A stretch of 64,000 nt of DNA from Serpula lacrymans var. lacrymans S7.9 (GCF_000218685.1 NW_006763290.1:2475855-2539854), one strand, 5' to 3'. Positions 43,324-53,350 are shown, counted from the stretch's first letter. The notes: generated by a model from the letters alone, not told the origin. Made by a program: numbers and translations.

Positions 43324-45471
43324 ATGAACATTTCTTGCAGACTTACAACTCTTGACACGAACCGATCAACGACGATCGAAGCTCTCCTAGATAGTGGGTG
43401 TACAGGGAGCTGCATAGACTCTACGTTCGTAAAAGAACAAAAATACGAAACAAAGAAGATACCGAGACCAATTCCAGTATACAATGCTGATGGCACGCTT
43501 AACAAAGACGGTGCTATCAAAGAATTTATAGAACTACGGATGAGCATAGGAGACCACGAAGAAAACATTCACTTCGCCGTAACAAGCCTAGGGAGTGGAC
43601 GCATGTTCCTCGGACATGAGTGGTTAACGAAGCATAATCCCACTATAGATTGGAAAAAGTCGGAGTTGAACTTTGATAGATGCCCGAAAGAATGTAAACG
43701 ACAGGTCGACTTCCTTGATCCGGAAGAAGACCCTGACACATACTTTTCGGAAGTAGATCGCTCAGATGGGGATCAGCTGATCCAAGTGAATCTAATGGAC
43801 TATGAGGATGCTTCTATTGATGATCATTACTACCATATCAGGGCGCAAGGCACAACAGCTCAGAAGCTTGCCGAAGCCGCCGGTAAAGATCAGAAAGAAG
43901 GAGGATTTGATAAGATAGTTCCCAAACATCTCCACGATTACAAAGACGTATTCGATAAGGAGTCGTTCGATGCACTGCCAGAGAGACGCCAGTGGGACCA
44001 TGCCATAGAACTCATTCCAGGCGACCACACTCTGGACTGCAAATGCTATCCATTAGCTTTAGGTGAACAAGAACAACTGGATGCGTTTATAAACGAAAAC
44101 CTCGAATCAGGAAGAATTAGACCTTCCAAGTCACAATTCGCATCACCGTTCTTCTTTATCAAAAAGAAAGATGGAAAACTAAGACCTGTCCAAGACTATC
44201 GGAAATTGAATGACATTACCATCAAGAATAGATACCCACTACCTCTGATAAATGAACTTGTAGACAAGCTCAGAGGTGCGAAATACTTCACAAAGTTAGA
44301 TATTAGATGGGGATACAACAATATCCGTATCAAGGATGGAGATGAGCACAAAGCGGCCTTCAGAACGAATAGGGGGCTCTTTGAACCGTTAGTGATGTTC
44401 TTCGGACTCACAAATTCACCAGCAACATTTCAAACGATGATGAATGCGCTGTTTAAAGATTTGATTGATGACGGAAAGGTAGTGATATACCTCGATGACA
44501 TCATGATCTTCACAAGAACGATTGAAGAACACCGCGCAATGACGCGCAGAGTGTTAGACATTCTAAGGAAGAATAACCTTTATTTGAAACCCGAGAAATG
44601 CGATTTCGAAGAGACCTCAACAGAGTACTTAGGTCTCATTATCTCAGAAAATGAAATCCGCATGGATCCGGTTAAAGTAAAAGGAATTATGGAATGGCCA
44701 GAATGCAAATCCAAAAAGGAAGTACAAGCATTCTTGGGTTTCGTAAACTTCTATAGAAGGTTCATCGAAGGCTTTGGGTTGATCGCCAAGCCATTGACTA
44801 AATTGACCAGGAAAGTAGAATTCGTGTGGGAACAGGAACAGATCGACGCCTTTAACGGATTAAAAACCCGTGTCGGATCGACTCCCGTACTTGCCCTACC
44901 TACCGATGACGGACAATTTAAAATTGAAGCTGATAGCAGCGATTACGCGATGGGAGCAGTTCTATCACAGATGCAAGATGGGAAATGGAAACCTATTGCA
45001 TATCTCTCAAAAGCGCTAAATCCCACAGAGCGTAATTACGAGATCTATGATAAAGAACTCCTGGCCATAATGACTGCCTTAGACGAGTGGAGACATTATC
45101 TTGTTGATGCAAAAGAGGTGTTTGAGATCTGGACAGACCACCAGAATCTCCTATATTACAAACAACCTCAAAAGCTCAACAGACGACAAGCTAGATGGGT
45201 TATGGAATTGAGCAACTACCACTTCACGCTCCACCACATTCCAGGAACAAAACACATCAAAGCAGATCTTCTCTCGAGACGAGCAGACCATGAAAGGGGG
45301 GTGGATGATAATGAAAACGTAATCGTGCTAAAAGCAGAGCACTTCCGTATGATGATTTCACACACTGAAAGACAACGCATGGCAGAGCAATCAGCCGATG
45401 CAGTGGAATTGTACAAATGGATTTGCAAAAGAATGATGAACGTAGATGAAGTAGTGCGGAAGAGTTTGTGA
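43324..45471 (+). CDS. pol: Pol: aspartic protease, reverse transcriptase, RNase H
   Basis: A 715-codon open frame. The protease motif LLDSGCTGS (a Cys replaces the common Ala) lies near residues 21-30. RT follows from SPFFFIKKKDGKLRPVQDYR through LDIRWGYNNIRIKDG to VIYLDDIMIF, with the catalytic Y-L-D-D encoded at 44487-44498, then the connection NFYRRFIEGFGLIAKPLTKL. RNase H runs from IEADSSDYAMGAVLSQMQDG through NYEIYDKELLAIMTALDEWR and IWTDHQNLLYY to TKHIKADLLSRR. The frame then ends abruptly at 45471 with EVVRKSL, where integrase should begin. Copying enzymes look intact; the 5' end is separated from gag by the frameshift near 43005. Confidence 0.92.
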   Translation: MNISCRLTTLDTNRSTTIEALLDSGCTGSCIDSTFVKEQKYETKKIPRPIPVYNADGTLNKDGAIKEFIELRMSIGDHEENIHFAVTSLGSGRMFLGHEWLTKHNPTIDWKKSELNFDRCPKECKRQVDFLDPEEDPDTYFSEVDRSDGDQLIQVNLMDYEDASIDDHYYHIRAQGTTAQKLAEAAGKDQKEGGFDKIVPKHLHDYKDVFDKESFDALPERRQWDHAIELIPGDHTLDCKCYPLALGEQEQLDAFINENLESGRIRPSKSQFASPFFFIKKKDGKLRPVQDYRKLNDITIKNRYPLPLINELVDKLRGAKYFTKLDIRWGYNNIRIKDGDEHKAAFRTNRGLFEPLVMFFGLTNSPATFQTMMNALFKDLIDDGKVVIYLDDIMIFTRTIEEHRAMTRRVLDILRKNNLYLKPEKCDFEETSTEYLGLIISENEIRMDPVKVKGIMEWPECKSKKEVQAFLGFVNFYRRFIEGFGLIAKPLTKLTRKVEFVWEQEQIDAFNGLKTRVGSTPVLALPTDDGQFKIEADSSDYAMGAVLSQMQDGKWKPIAYLSKALNPTERNYEIYDKELLAIMTALDEWRHYLVDAKEVFEIWTDHQNLLYYKQPQKLNRRQARWVMELSNYHFTLHHIPGTKHIKADLLSRRADHERGVDDNENVIVLKAEHFRMMISHTERQRMAEQSADAVELYKWICKRMMNVDEVVRKSL

Positions 45472-46232
45472 AGAGGATGGAAGAAACGAGGAAAGAAGCA
45501 GAAAAATCGCTGGTAAAAGCAGCAGAAAACATGAAAAAACAGTATGATAAAGGGAAAAGAGAGGCTATCATCTACAAAGAAGGTGACAAGGTATATGTTG
45601 AAGCAGAACATATTACTACCGATAGACCTGCAAAGAAGCTCGACGACAAAAGATACGGACCCTTTTCCATTGAGAAGAAAATAGGTGAAGGAGCCGATAA
45701 ACTAAAACTTCCTGGACGATGGAAGAATATACATCCTGTTTTCAACGAAAAACTGCTGACACCATTCCGAGAACCAGAATTCGAGACGCAAAGAAAACAA
45801 AAAACCGCACCACCGGTGATAGTGGACGGAATTAAAGAATACGAAGTAGAAGAAGTTCTAGACTCACGATTGAAACGTGGGAAACTAGAATATTTAGTAC
45901 ACTGGAAAGACTTTCCTAAAGAGGATCGCACATGGGAAACCGAATCAAACCTAAAACATTCATCGAAACTCGTAAAACAGTTTCACAACAAGAACCCCAG
46001 TGCACCTCGAAGGATAGAATTTACTCTAAACTATCAACCCTTCGAAAACTTTACTATTCCAACAAAAATTCGAAAAACATTATACAATTGGGAAACGGGT
46101 AAACTAGATCCTCACTTTCGGGACGAAAGTCCTAAGGAGGGGGTAATGTCACGATCATACCCATCTGATTCAGCTTTCTTATCTAATCAAGAGATAGAGA
46201 CTCTTATCTCACCTTATCTAATCTCCTCCTGA
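45468..46232 (+). pseudogene. Integrase C-terminal remnant plus chromodomain
   Basis: It begins KRMEETRKEAEKSLVKAAEN, a segment that lies after the DDE core in intact elements. It continues through YIEAEHI-like and RYGPFSIEKKIGEG, WKNIHPVFNEKLLTPF, and a chromodomain EYEVEEVLDSRLKRGKLEYL with VHWKDFPKEDRTWETESNL (about 45838-45960), which in chromoviruses guides insertion to modified histones. The frame runs on into the 3' LTR. The HHCC zinc finger and the DDE catalytic core are completely missing; the junction with RNase H lies at about 45455-45465 (gtgcggaagag). Confidence 0.88.
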
Positions 46233-46490
46233 TCTAATCTTATCAAGTATCACGTGATCTATTAGTAATACACATTACCAATCAGCCTCACTACATACAC
46301 ATGTTCATTACCAATACGCTACGTCATACCTCACCGTAGCCTCATGCCTTTGTCTATATAACTAGTACAATATCCATGTACATACCCCAGTTGTAGATTT
46401 ACTCTGTAATACTTGCTTGTCTGAACACTTGTTGTTAAGATTTAAGTCCTACGCTGCTCAGGTCACCGGCATACAGCTAGGGTCTTTACA
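46147..46490 (+). repeat. 3' LTR of the gypsy element
   Basis: It starts TGTCACG after a purine tract ending gggggtaa and ends TTTACA, followed by the GGATT duplication. It differs at two bases from the 5' LTR. Confidence 0.97.
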
Positions 46491-47284
46491 GGATTGTTCT
46501 TTCGTCCCCTAGGATTACTTTTTGAGGAGGATTTAAGCTTTGGTATGAGACAAACAGTTCTTTACAAGAGCTCATACTGGCTGATGCCCTGGAGTCAATA
46601 AGCCAGATATTCTGCATATTTAAAGCGGCCAAGCAAGTCATTGCCATAGACAACTGTATAACATGGTCCAAACACTCATTCTCAGCTGACTTAGCTGCTT
46701 TGTTGGCTTTCTTCTTTCTGCAATCTTTTTCAATGTGTCCTATTTTGCCACAAGATGTGTAATGATACTTCTTTTTCTTCACATTGTGTTGTTGTTTTCC
46801 TTTTGATACTAGCTAACTTGAGACTTTTGTTGCCAGGGCAATTTGAGTACTGGAGTCTTTGTGGGACTTCTCTTTAATAAGAACCTGGGCAAATACCCCA
46901 CTTGTGGTAAGTTTGTCTTTGGTAGACATCAGGATAGTGCAAAGGGTGGCATAGGATGGTGGGGGGTGAGATGACCATAGCTACAGCCACTAATGAGTCA
47001 TTTAGTGGTGGTCCAAGCGAGGCCAATACATGGGCTTTCTGTTGCATCCCATTGAGTTGGGATTCTAGTGGCTAATATTTTGGTAGGATACCCCAGAACA
47101 TTTCCCAATGAGGTAGGCTATTATCTGTTTGTCTTTTCCTTCATACCACTCACAAACTTTGGTGCCAGTCTGGTGTTGAGCACTTGTCAGCCAGCCGAAG
47201 CAAAGTGTGTGCCCCAATCCTACAAGCAAGCTCTTCAGGATAAGGTACTAGAGAGATCAGAACCAAACATTACATGGCCCCCAG

Positions 47285-47515
47285 TGTTAAGTAATAAATC
47301 TAAGTGAAACTACAGTTAATGTCAGTTTAAGGTGATCTTTAATAAATGTAATGTAACATACCTCAGCCATTGCCTGAGAGGCTATAGAAACAACTGAGGT
47401 ATTCCTATACTAAACCCCCACTACTTATAGTCTGAGGTGCTACTCTCTAAGGTATAATGACTCCTAGGAGAACAATGGCCACTTTAGCAGAGACCGGGTT
47501 TATCTGGTTGTGTCA
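47285..47515 (-). repeat. Copia 3' LTR, family W
   Basis: On the minus strand it begins TGACACAACCAG just after a purine-rich tract (caagtgggag) and 70 bp after the end of a copia RNase H frame, the position of a 3' LTR. It ends ACTTAACA. It matches the solo copy at 6909-7115. Confidence 0.75.
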
Positions 47516-47519
47516 CTCC

Positions 47520-48180
47520 CACTTGAGTGCAACTGTAGTCCCATAGCTTTAGAGAATTTCCAGTGTTTTTTATGAGTGAGGGGTTTAGTGAGGAATGTTG
47601 GAAACCATATCGCCTGTAGGAACATATACATATCTGATTACTGCTTCTCCTTTTAATACTAAGTCATCTTGGATGACATGATATTTCCGTTGAATATGTT
47701 TTGTGCAAGCACAGAACTGTGGATCTTGTGTAAGAATGATAGCTGCTTGATTGTCACAGTGCAATGTTGTAGGTCCATTTTGAGCATGTCCAATTTCTTC
47801 AAAAAAATGTCCAAAGCCATGCAAGGTGTTGTCCAGCATTGCTCAATCCAATATACTCTGACTCCGTGGAGGATAAAGCTACCATGCTTTGTCTTTTGCT
47901 TGTCTAGGATATTGTTCCTCGGCTGCTGATAAAACAAACCCTGATGTTGATCAGGATGTGTCTGGGTCTCCGGACCAATCCATATCCAAATATCCATAGA
48001 AATCCATATCGATGGAGACATCTGTGCCAACATAATGTAGTTCCATGTCCCTGGTTGCTTTCAGATATCAGAGAACACATTTGGCAGCTTCCCAGTGATG
48101 GCTCCTTGGAGCTGAGCTGTGTCTGCTTAGTATTCCAACAACATAGGCAATGTCTGGGCGAGTTCCGAGCATGGCATACA
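47520..48180 (-). pseudogene. Ty1/copia RNase H relic
   Basis: Minus-strand remains contain DMDFYGYLDMDWSGDPDTS-like sequence near 47990, an EEIGHAQNGPTTLHCDNQAA block with ILTQDPQFCACTKHIQRKY and HVIQDDLV, and the terminal YVPTGDMVSNI (near 47590), all standard parts of the copia RNase H end. Frameshifts occur near 47840-47930. Integrase and most of RT are missing. The W LTR follows on its 3' side. Confidence 0.85.
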
Positions 48181-48194
48181 TATGTTGGACACTG

Positions 48195-48542
48195 GACTTT
48201 AAACTTTATTTATCAACTGTATAGTACCTCATATATTATAGTATATATGATGGAGCAATATATGGAGAAGGGCTCAGTGCAGTGAGTCCTCTCCTAGTAT
48301 CTACCAATATTAGTGAAGACAACCTCCCTCCTTTGATACATTGTATACTTCCTATTCTTCCATTGAGCTGTTGTTTGTGTTGTGCTCAAGTGCCCCAAGA
48401 TAGTATTTTGTTGGTGTTATCACACCTGTTGTTTACCCACAACAAACTCGGTCTTACCCTAAGGGAGATTATCCTCTCCTTTACTCACTCCTCTTTGCTT
48501 GTCATTATTGTGCACCAGAGTATAAAAACTTTGGCTGTTACA
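48195..48542 (-). repeat. Broken Z LTR in reverse orientation
   Basis: The right part (48430-48542, acccacaacaaactcgg to gtataaaaactttggctgttaca) is a clear reverse Z end. The left part (about 48195-48230, tatcaactgtatagtac) also matches Z, but the segment between is foreign sequence that I cannot classify. Confidence 0.6.
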
Positions 48543-48717
48543 AGTTGCATGTTGAGTCTAGACAGTGGCCAGATGATATATCACGTGATTAATCACATGA
48601 CTATGAACAGTCCCAAAAGTAAAGTAAACAAAATGGTCATGTGACTTGGAAAAAGCAAAAATACAGTAAAAGTAAAAGTAAGCGCTAAGATAGGTGCTGG
48701 AAGTGTCTATTGTAACA
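48543..48717 (+). repeat. Truncated Z2 LTR (right end)
   Basis: It contains gttgagtctagacagtggcc and agtaaaagtaaaagtaagcg, ending ggaagtgtctattgtaaca, the standard Z2 end. Confidence 0.7.
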
Positions 48718-49366
48718 GTACCAGTGGCTGTGATAGTCTTATTTGTGGGTATAAATACTGTAACAACCCATGTTTTTATACTTTAGTATACAAGTATAAA
48801 AAGCAAAGAAGGGAAAAGGAAGGAGTGGATAACTCCCTTAGGGTAGGACCAAGTTAGCTGTTGATTGACAACAGGAGGACTCACTGAAGAGTCTCCTTGA
48901 TCTATTAGGGTATATATACTACTACAGGTTTGTTTGTACATATGTACTATACAGTTGATAGATGTGGTTGCTGATGATATCATAGGGCAATGTAACAATA
49001 CCCAAAGCTTGTAGACTCTGGTGCACATGCAGAAATTCAAAGGAATGGTGGTGAAGTGATAAGAGACTTAGTAGACTCAATGGATAAGAACAAGTTAGTT
49101 GTTGGTATACAACAGGAGGACTTGTTGAGGAGCTTCTGTCTATTGCAAGGGTATATATACCTAAATACATGTGGTACTGTATAGTGTAACAACCAAAGCT
49201 TTTATACTCTGGCGCACACAACAACAAGCAAAGAGGATAGAGGAAGGAGTGGGTAAACCCCTTTAGAGTAGGACCGGGTTAGTTGTGGGTAAACAACAGG
49301 AAGACTCACTGAGGAGTCTCCTGAATCTATTGGGTTTATATATTTATGCAGAGTGTTTGTACTTAT

Positions 49367-49700
49367 TGTTCAATTGAGAACTACTGGGAAGTGTCTAGCC
49401 ACTTGCTGAGAGCTAACAGGGACAGAACTAGAGTCCAGTATGAGTAACTATATTATCAGAGAGTACAGAATGTGTACAGTACCTAGAGTCCAGTATGAGT
49501 AACTAAAGAATAGGAATACTGGACTCTACAATACTAGTCCTAAGTTTTGTAAACAAAGGTAAACAAATCAGCCACAAAGGCGAAATTATAGAATGCTCAG
49601 TGAATACTGAACAATACAGCAAAAAGAATAAAGAGGAAAGTGATTTAGAAAGAAGGGAAAATAGATAGCACAACTAGGTGCAGAATCACCAAAACTAACA
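49367..49700 (-). repeat. Solo LTR, family Y (copy 3), TSD CTTAT
   Basis: It runs from TGTTCAATTGAGAAC to CACCAAAACTAACA, 334 bp, with CTTAT at 49362-49366 and 49701-49705. It is the longest Y copy: its left end has a few bases that the other two lack. It sits inside the third-layer Z LTR. Confidence 0.94.
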
Positions 49701-49819
49701 CTTATATACTATACAGTTGATGAAAGCAGTAGCTGATGATGTCATAGGGTGCAGCCCATGTGGCCAGCTCCACTGCGTGAGAGACTTGTAGCTAAAAATA
49801 AAGAAAAGCAGTGTGGCAT

Positions 49820-51541
49820 TGTCATGCACTAAAGTTGATTGGTATCATGGACAGGTGTCAATAACAAAGCAAATATTCAAAAGACTTGCATTTGCGCCAC
49901 ACAGGCACAATGCCACATGAAATAGTAGTTAATATTGCCTTTTTTGAACTTGTGGCTAATCCGCACCCACCTCTATTAGGCAATCAAGTTGCGTTCACCT
50001 TTCCTTTCAGTACTTTCCGCCTTTCAGCATTTTGGCAATTTTTTGTGTGGCCACTGGCTACACATTGTATTGCACCCTTGCTTCCTTACTCCTTCATTTA
50101 CTTAGCCCCACCATGGGCCCTCTCCTTTGCTTTATTTTCTCATCCACACCTCATGTCATCACTCTCCATCCGCTTCCATTGCCAATCCATTGACCACCAT
50201 ATGCCACTGCTAATTTCAGCAAAGCCCCAGCGGCTGGTCCACATTGGGCAGCTGGTTTATCTTCATGACATTGATCTTCCATCATATACTATCAAATTAT
50301 TGGTTGCTCGTCTTGCCTGACTGGAACGTGGGTGGGTAGTTTTTGAGTTGGAAAAAATCCATCCTCTTGTGTTGTTGCCCATGTACATTGCCATCCCATT
50401 TGCTTGTGTATATTTATCTTTCATCCATCGCCTTCGCTACAGCTACACTTACCACACACTGCCTGGGACACATCTGTTCCAGATTGGAACTACTCCTCTC
50501 CCTCCCTTGTTTGACCAGGTGGTCCAATACAACCAGACCATTGGTAAGGCCATGGAACCTTCAGATTTGGGCTAGGTGGTGGACAGGTGGCTCCAGTTTT
50601 TTTTTTTTCAGCAGAACATTCATTTGCAGTGTAATTATTCTTGATTTTTGGATTATTTTTATAAACACATATTTTTTTAGAATGCCTGACGGACAACAAG
50701 GGAACTGTGTTGATACTGATATTGTTTTTGCCTTGTTTTTTTTTACTGCATCTTCCCATGACGTCATGATTTTCTTGCTCTATTTCTGCTATTGGAATTT
50801 ATTTTATGGCTGTACAAACCTGTGACATTACATACACAGCATTCATTGTTCTATTCCTTTCTTTTCCTTATTTTGACGATCTTATCTTGTACTACCTATA
50901 CAGGATTTGTCAGTGTATATTCCTTCCTTCACATTCTTTCTCATTCTTTTTGCACAACTATACTGTGCATAGCCTTCCTTTCTTTTACTATATAAACCCC
51001 TGTATTCTACCTTGTAGAAACAACAAGAAATCCAATCCAGACTTCTTCTCTAATCTCAAATTCACTACTCACTGCTACTTGTGATCTAGTGTGGTCACAA
51101 CACTTCCCACTGCTTCTACTGTTAACTGCTGTCATTGTCACTCACCACTACAGAATTCACTGCCATCCCTTTTGATTAGAGTCCTTCTGAGCACTACAGT
51201 CTGTGCGTCAGGAGCCTGCTATCACTGGGAACCTTATCATCTTGTCATTCTCAAACCTACCTTGTGCTACAATTAGAAAGGTAGTGCTCGTCCATATTCA
51301 TCTATATTCAGTCAAAACCCTTATCTTCCAACTTCCAACTATCCCTCCTTCTCCAAAATCCACACCCACACATCTCTGGGTTTCACTTTGAAGGATCATT
51401 ATATGTACCACCCCACAAACAACCAGACCACCCACTGTTCTAGGAGGTAAAGCCCATACACAAATTCCATGGAATCTGGGAGGTTTGTTTATTAGTTTGT
51501 TTTTGTGTATGGTTTTCTAACAACAGTTCTCATCATCAACA
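49820..51541 (+). mobile_element. Long LTR-like element X (copy 2)
   Basis: A 1722-bp unit from TGTCATGCACTAAAG to CAGTTCTCATCATCAACA. Flanks are GCAT (49816-49819) and GCGT (51542-51545), compatible with a mutated short duplication, and the interrupted Z LTR continues precisely on both sides. That shows X inserts as a unit with TG...CA ends. It contains a damaged ORF (about 50110-50575), a TATATAAACCCCTGTAT motif at about 50990, and a Thr/Cys-rich downstream part without long frames. No protease, RT or integrase is present, so it is either a solo long LTR or a small non-autonomous element. Confidence 0.75.
50155..50575 (+). pseudogene. Damaged copy of the X-element ORF
   Basis: Aligned with the ORF at 24564-25118: SIRFHCQSIDHHMPLLISAK, LVHIGQLVYLHDIDLPSYTI, an in-frame TGA where the other copy has Trp, then LERGWVVFELEKIHPLV, HTLPGTHLFQIGTTPLPP and FDQVVQYNQTIG, ending with the same stop position. 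The hydrophobic N-terminal part is largely deleted. Confidence 0.6.
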
Positions 51542-52475
51542 GCGTGAGAAAGTGAATGTCTGAACAAAGGGAAAATGCCGTGTGGCCCAAGTGCGTGAGG
51601 ACTTTGAGAAAGAAGGTTGTAAGTCCAAAAATTGTGTATCATAACATATAGTAAATATTCTGTGGTTTTCCATTGTATTCTATATGATGCCACCACTGAG
51701 TAAGTGAATCTATGATGTTATAGCATGTGACAAGTCACATATTGAGTCTAGACACCAGTCACGTGATCAATAATCAGTCATATGACCTTCAAAAGAAAAA
51801 GTCAGAAAAATAAAAGAGAAAGAAAAATAAAATACAAGTAAATGCTGTTGTAACAGGTGTAGCCCTTGTGACCAGCTCCACCACATAAGAGGGTTGTAAC
51901 CAAAAATACAAGGAAGCTGTGCAGTGTGAGAAAGTGAGATAAAAAGAAAGTGTCACATGACACAAGTGTACAAAAGAGAAAGAAAGTCAAATAGGAGGAT
52001 GAAATTGAAAGGCCTGGAATTTGTGTATCATGACAAACACAACTTCCTTGGAAAAGCAAACCACAACCACCATTACTGAATTGACTTGGGCAGATCTATC
52101 ATGAAATCAACTGATATATCCTGCCAGGGTCCTACTGGAATTGGATTAGGTATAAGTTTATAAGTTTACTGGCTGGTAAGAATTCTTTGCCATGACACAG
52201 TGAAGACAACGCTTTATGTATTCTTATATGTCTTTGACCATACCAGGCCATATATAGTTTCTGGAGATCAACTCCATTTTTTGTTGCCACCCAGGGTTCC
52301 CAACCACTGGTGTGTCATGATGTCTATATATTGCCTTGATCTATGCAGATTCAGGCACATCCTGTCTTCCCATAAATAGTGTTCATTGCCATCAAGGTAT
52401 GCCTTTTCTTCTGATGAGATATCTTTCCTGAAGATTTTCTAGAAGATTGTGATCCTGCTTGATTAGAACATTGAC

Positions 52476-52896
52476 TGTTACAACCAAGAGTTTGTATACT
52501 CTGGTGCACAACTCGGACAAGCTTTGAGCGAAGTGAGTGGGAGTGGTTACCCTTTAAGATAGGACCAAGTTTGTTGTGGGTAAACAACAGGAGGACTTGC
52601 TGAGGAGTCTCCTTGATCTATTGGGGCATTTATACATATGTACTACTACAGACTATTTGTACATGTGTACTATACAGTTGATGAAGGAAGTGGCTGATGA
52701 TGTCATAAGGTGCAGCCCGTGTGACCAGCTCCACTGTGTGAAAGACTTGTAGCTAAGAATAAAGAAAAACAGTGCAGCGCGAGAAGGTGGAGTTTGAACA
52801 AAATGGAAAGTACCGCATGGCACAGTGTGTGAAAACTACAAAAGAAGGTTAAATGGAGAATGAAATTTAAAGGTCCGAAAATTGTGTATTGTAACA
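52476..52896 (+). repeat. Solo LTR, family Z (421 bp)
   Basis: It runs from TGTTACAACCAAGAGTTTG to AATTGTGTATTGTAACA. It is complete in structure and interrupts the gypsy relic between RNase H and integrase. The flanks (ttgac, gctac) do not match exactly, so the duplication has decayed. Confidence 0.85.
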
Positions 52897-53275
52897 GCTA
52901 CACTGGATTGATCTAACAGGGTGACACCTTTGTTGTCATCTTTGATACTGTTGGCATGATCTTCTCTTCTAAATAAAGCATCTGCCTTATGAATTAATTT
53001 ATAATTGAAGCTAGAATGATATACCACGTAGCAGGCTTGTCTTTGATTTAGGTCCCATAAAATACTCCAGATTTTTATGATCAGTCCAAATTTCAAAATA
53101 GTACCTAGCACCTTCTGAGTAGTGCCAACAGGATTGCCCAGAGGCAGAGGGTGATTTTTTGTGTAGTTTTGAATAGCATTTTGATCCAATTAAGTTTTTT
53201 TCAGTGGGAAGTACTATGACCAATTTTTCATGATTTTCAAACACAACCACGTGACTTGCTTCCAGTCTCATGAGT

Positions 53276-53350
53276 TGTGGCTCCCCTGCACTGGTTCCGC
53301 ACCCCCAAACCCTTCATTCATTCATCTAAAACCACGCTTGTATCAAAGGA
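53276..53350 (+). promoter_or_regulatory. Short 5' leader between gypsy relic and INCENP start
   Basis: Only about 75 bp of non-transposon sequence (C-rich, with cattcattcattca) separates the gypsy RNase H fragment from the INCENP ATG. The promoter, or at least its upstream part, must therefore lie within or beyond transposon sequence, unless transcription starts inside this 75 bp. Confidence 0.4.

Larger units (their letters stand above)
40358..46490 (+). mobile_element. Ty3/gypsy chromodomain retrotransposon, young, integrase-deleted
   Basis: A complete-ended 6133-bp element: LTRs at 40358-40701 and 46147-46490 (344 bp each, two differences that I can find) and a GGATT duplication (40353-40357, 46491-46495). 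The order is LTR, small membrane ORF, gag with zinc knuckle, candidate -1 frameshift site, protease-RT-RNase H, a short ORF with integrase tail and chromodomain, purine tract (aaggaggggg) and LTR. The zinc-binding and DDE parts of integrase are absent. It also has a 1-nt frameshift near 43005. Because the LTRs are nearly identical and the ends perfect, this defective copy probably moved recently using proteins from a related intact element. Confidence 0.95.
39800..47140 (-). pseudogene. Ty1/copia gag-protease relic split by two insertions
   Basis: On the minus strand, gag sequence starts near 47140 with many stops, reaches a CCHC-like knuckle (YHYTSCGKIGHIEKDC, near 46740) and then the protease region IWLIDSRASASMSSC, ending KVILGDERTI at 46491. 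The sequence resumes beyond a gypsy element (40358-46490) with QATSIGVI, is interrupted again by a MITE (40042-40329), and continues ALDVVVAENTA, LQDIFYVPNLNTNLLSIS and KGYQVSFTEKNCEM to about 39835. Removing both insertions and one copy of each target duplication gives one continuous copia frame across the joins. The protease motif reads DSRAS instead of D-S-G-A, so this copy was probably dead already. Everything downstream (integrase, RT) is missing. Confidence 0.85.
49185..51646 (+). repeat. Z LTR (third layer), TSD TATAG
   Basis: It begins TGTAACAACCAAAGC (49185) and ends GTGTATCATAACA (51646). TATAG is at 49180-49184 and 51647-51651. Between them lie the Y insertion (49367-49700) and the X insertion (49820-51541); the three Z pieces left over join into a normal Z LTR. 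Confidence 0.92.
48991..51855 (+). repeat. Z2 LTR (second layer)
   Basis: The left part is 48991-49184 (TGTAACAATACCCAAAGC...ggtactgtatag) and the right part 51652-51855 (taaatattctgtgg...gtaaatgctgttgtaaca). The outer Z sequence resumes on both sides, although a clear 5-bp duplication is not preserved (ggcaa and ggtgt). It is split by an inner Z LTR. Confidence 0.82.
48759..52035 (+). repeat. Z LTR (outer layer of the nest)
   Basis: The left part is 48759-48990 (TGTAACAACCCATG...gatgatatcatagggca) and the right part 51856-52035 (gtgtagcccttgtgaccagc...gtatcatgaca). The flanking duplications are AATAC (48754-48758) and AACAC (52036-52040), with one mismatch. The surrounding gypsy integrase frame continues across the site. 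It is split by a Z2 LTR. Confidence 0.85.
48718..53275 (-). pseudogene. Ty3/gypsy RNase H-integrase relic carrying the LTR nest
   Basis: Read on the minus strand from 53275: RNase H blocks GARYYFEIWTDHKNLEYFMG and IHKADALFRREDH (53150-52940), then a Z LTR (52476-52896). Next comes the integrase zinc region HDTPVVGNPGWQQKMELISR with NYIWPGMVKDI and CLHCVMAKN (about 52340-52200), and the start of the core around VVVVCFSKEVVF (near 52045). On the far side of the large LTR nest it continues FIPTNKTITATGT (48758-48722). Multiple stops make it inactive. Its 5' end lies only about 75 bp from the INCENP start codon. Confidence 0.85.
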
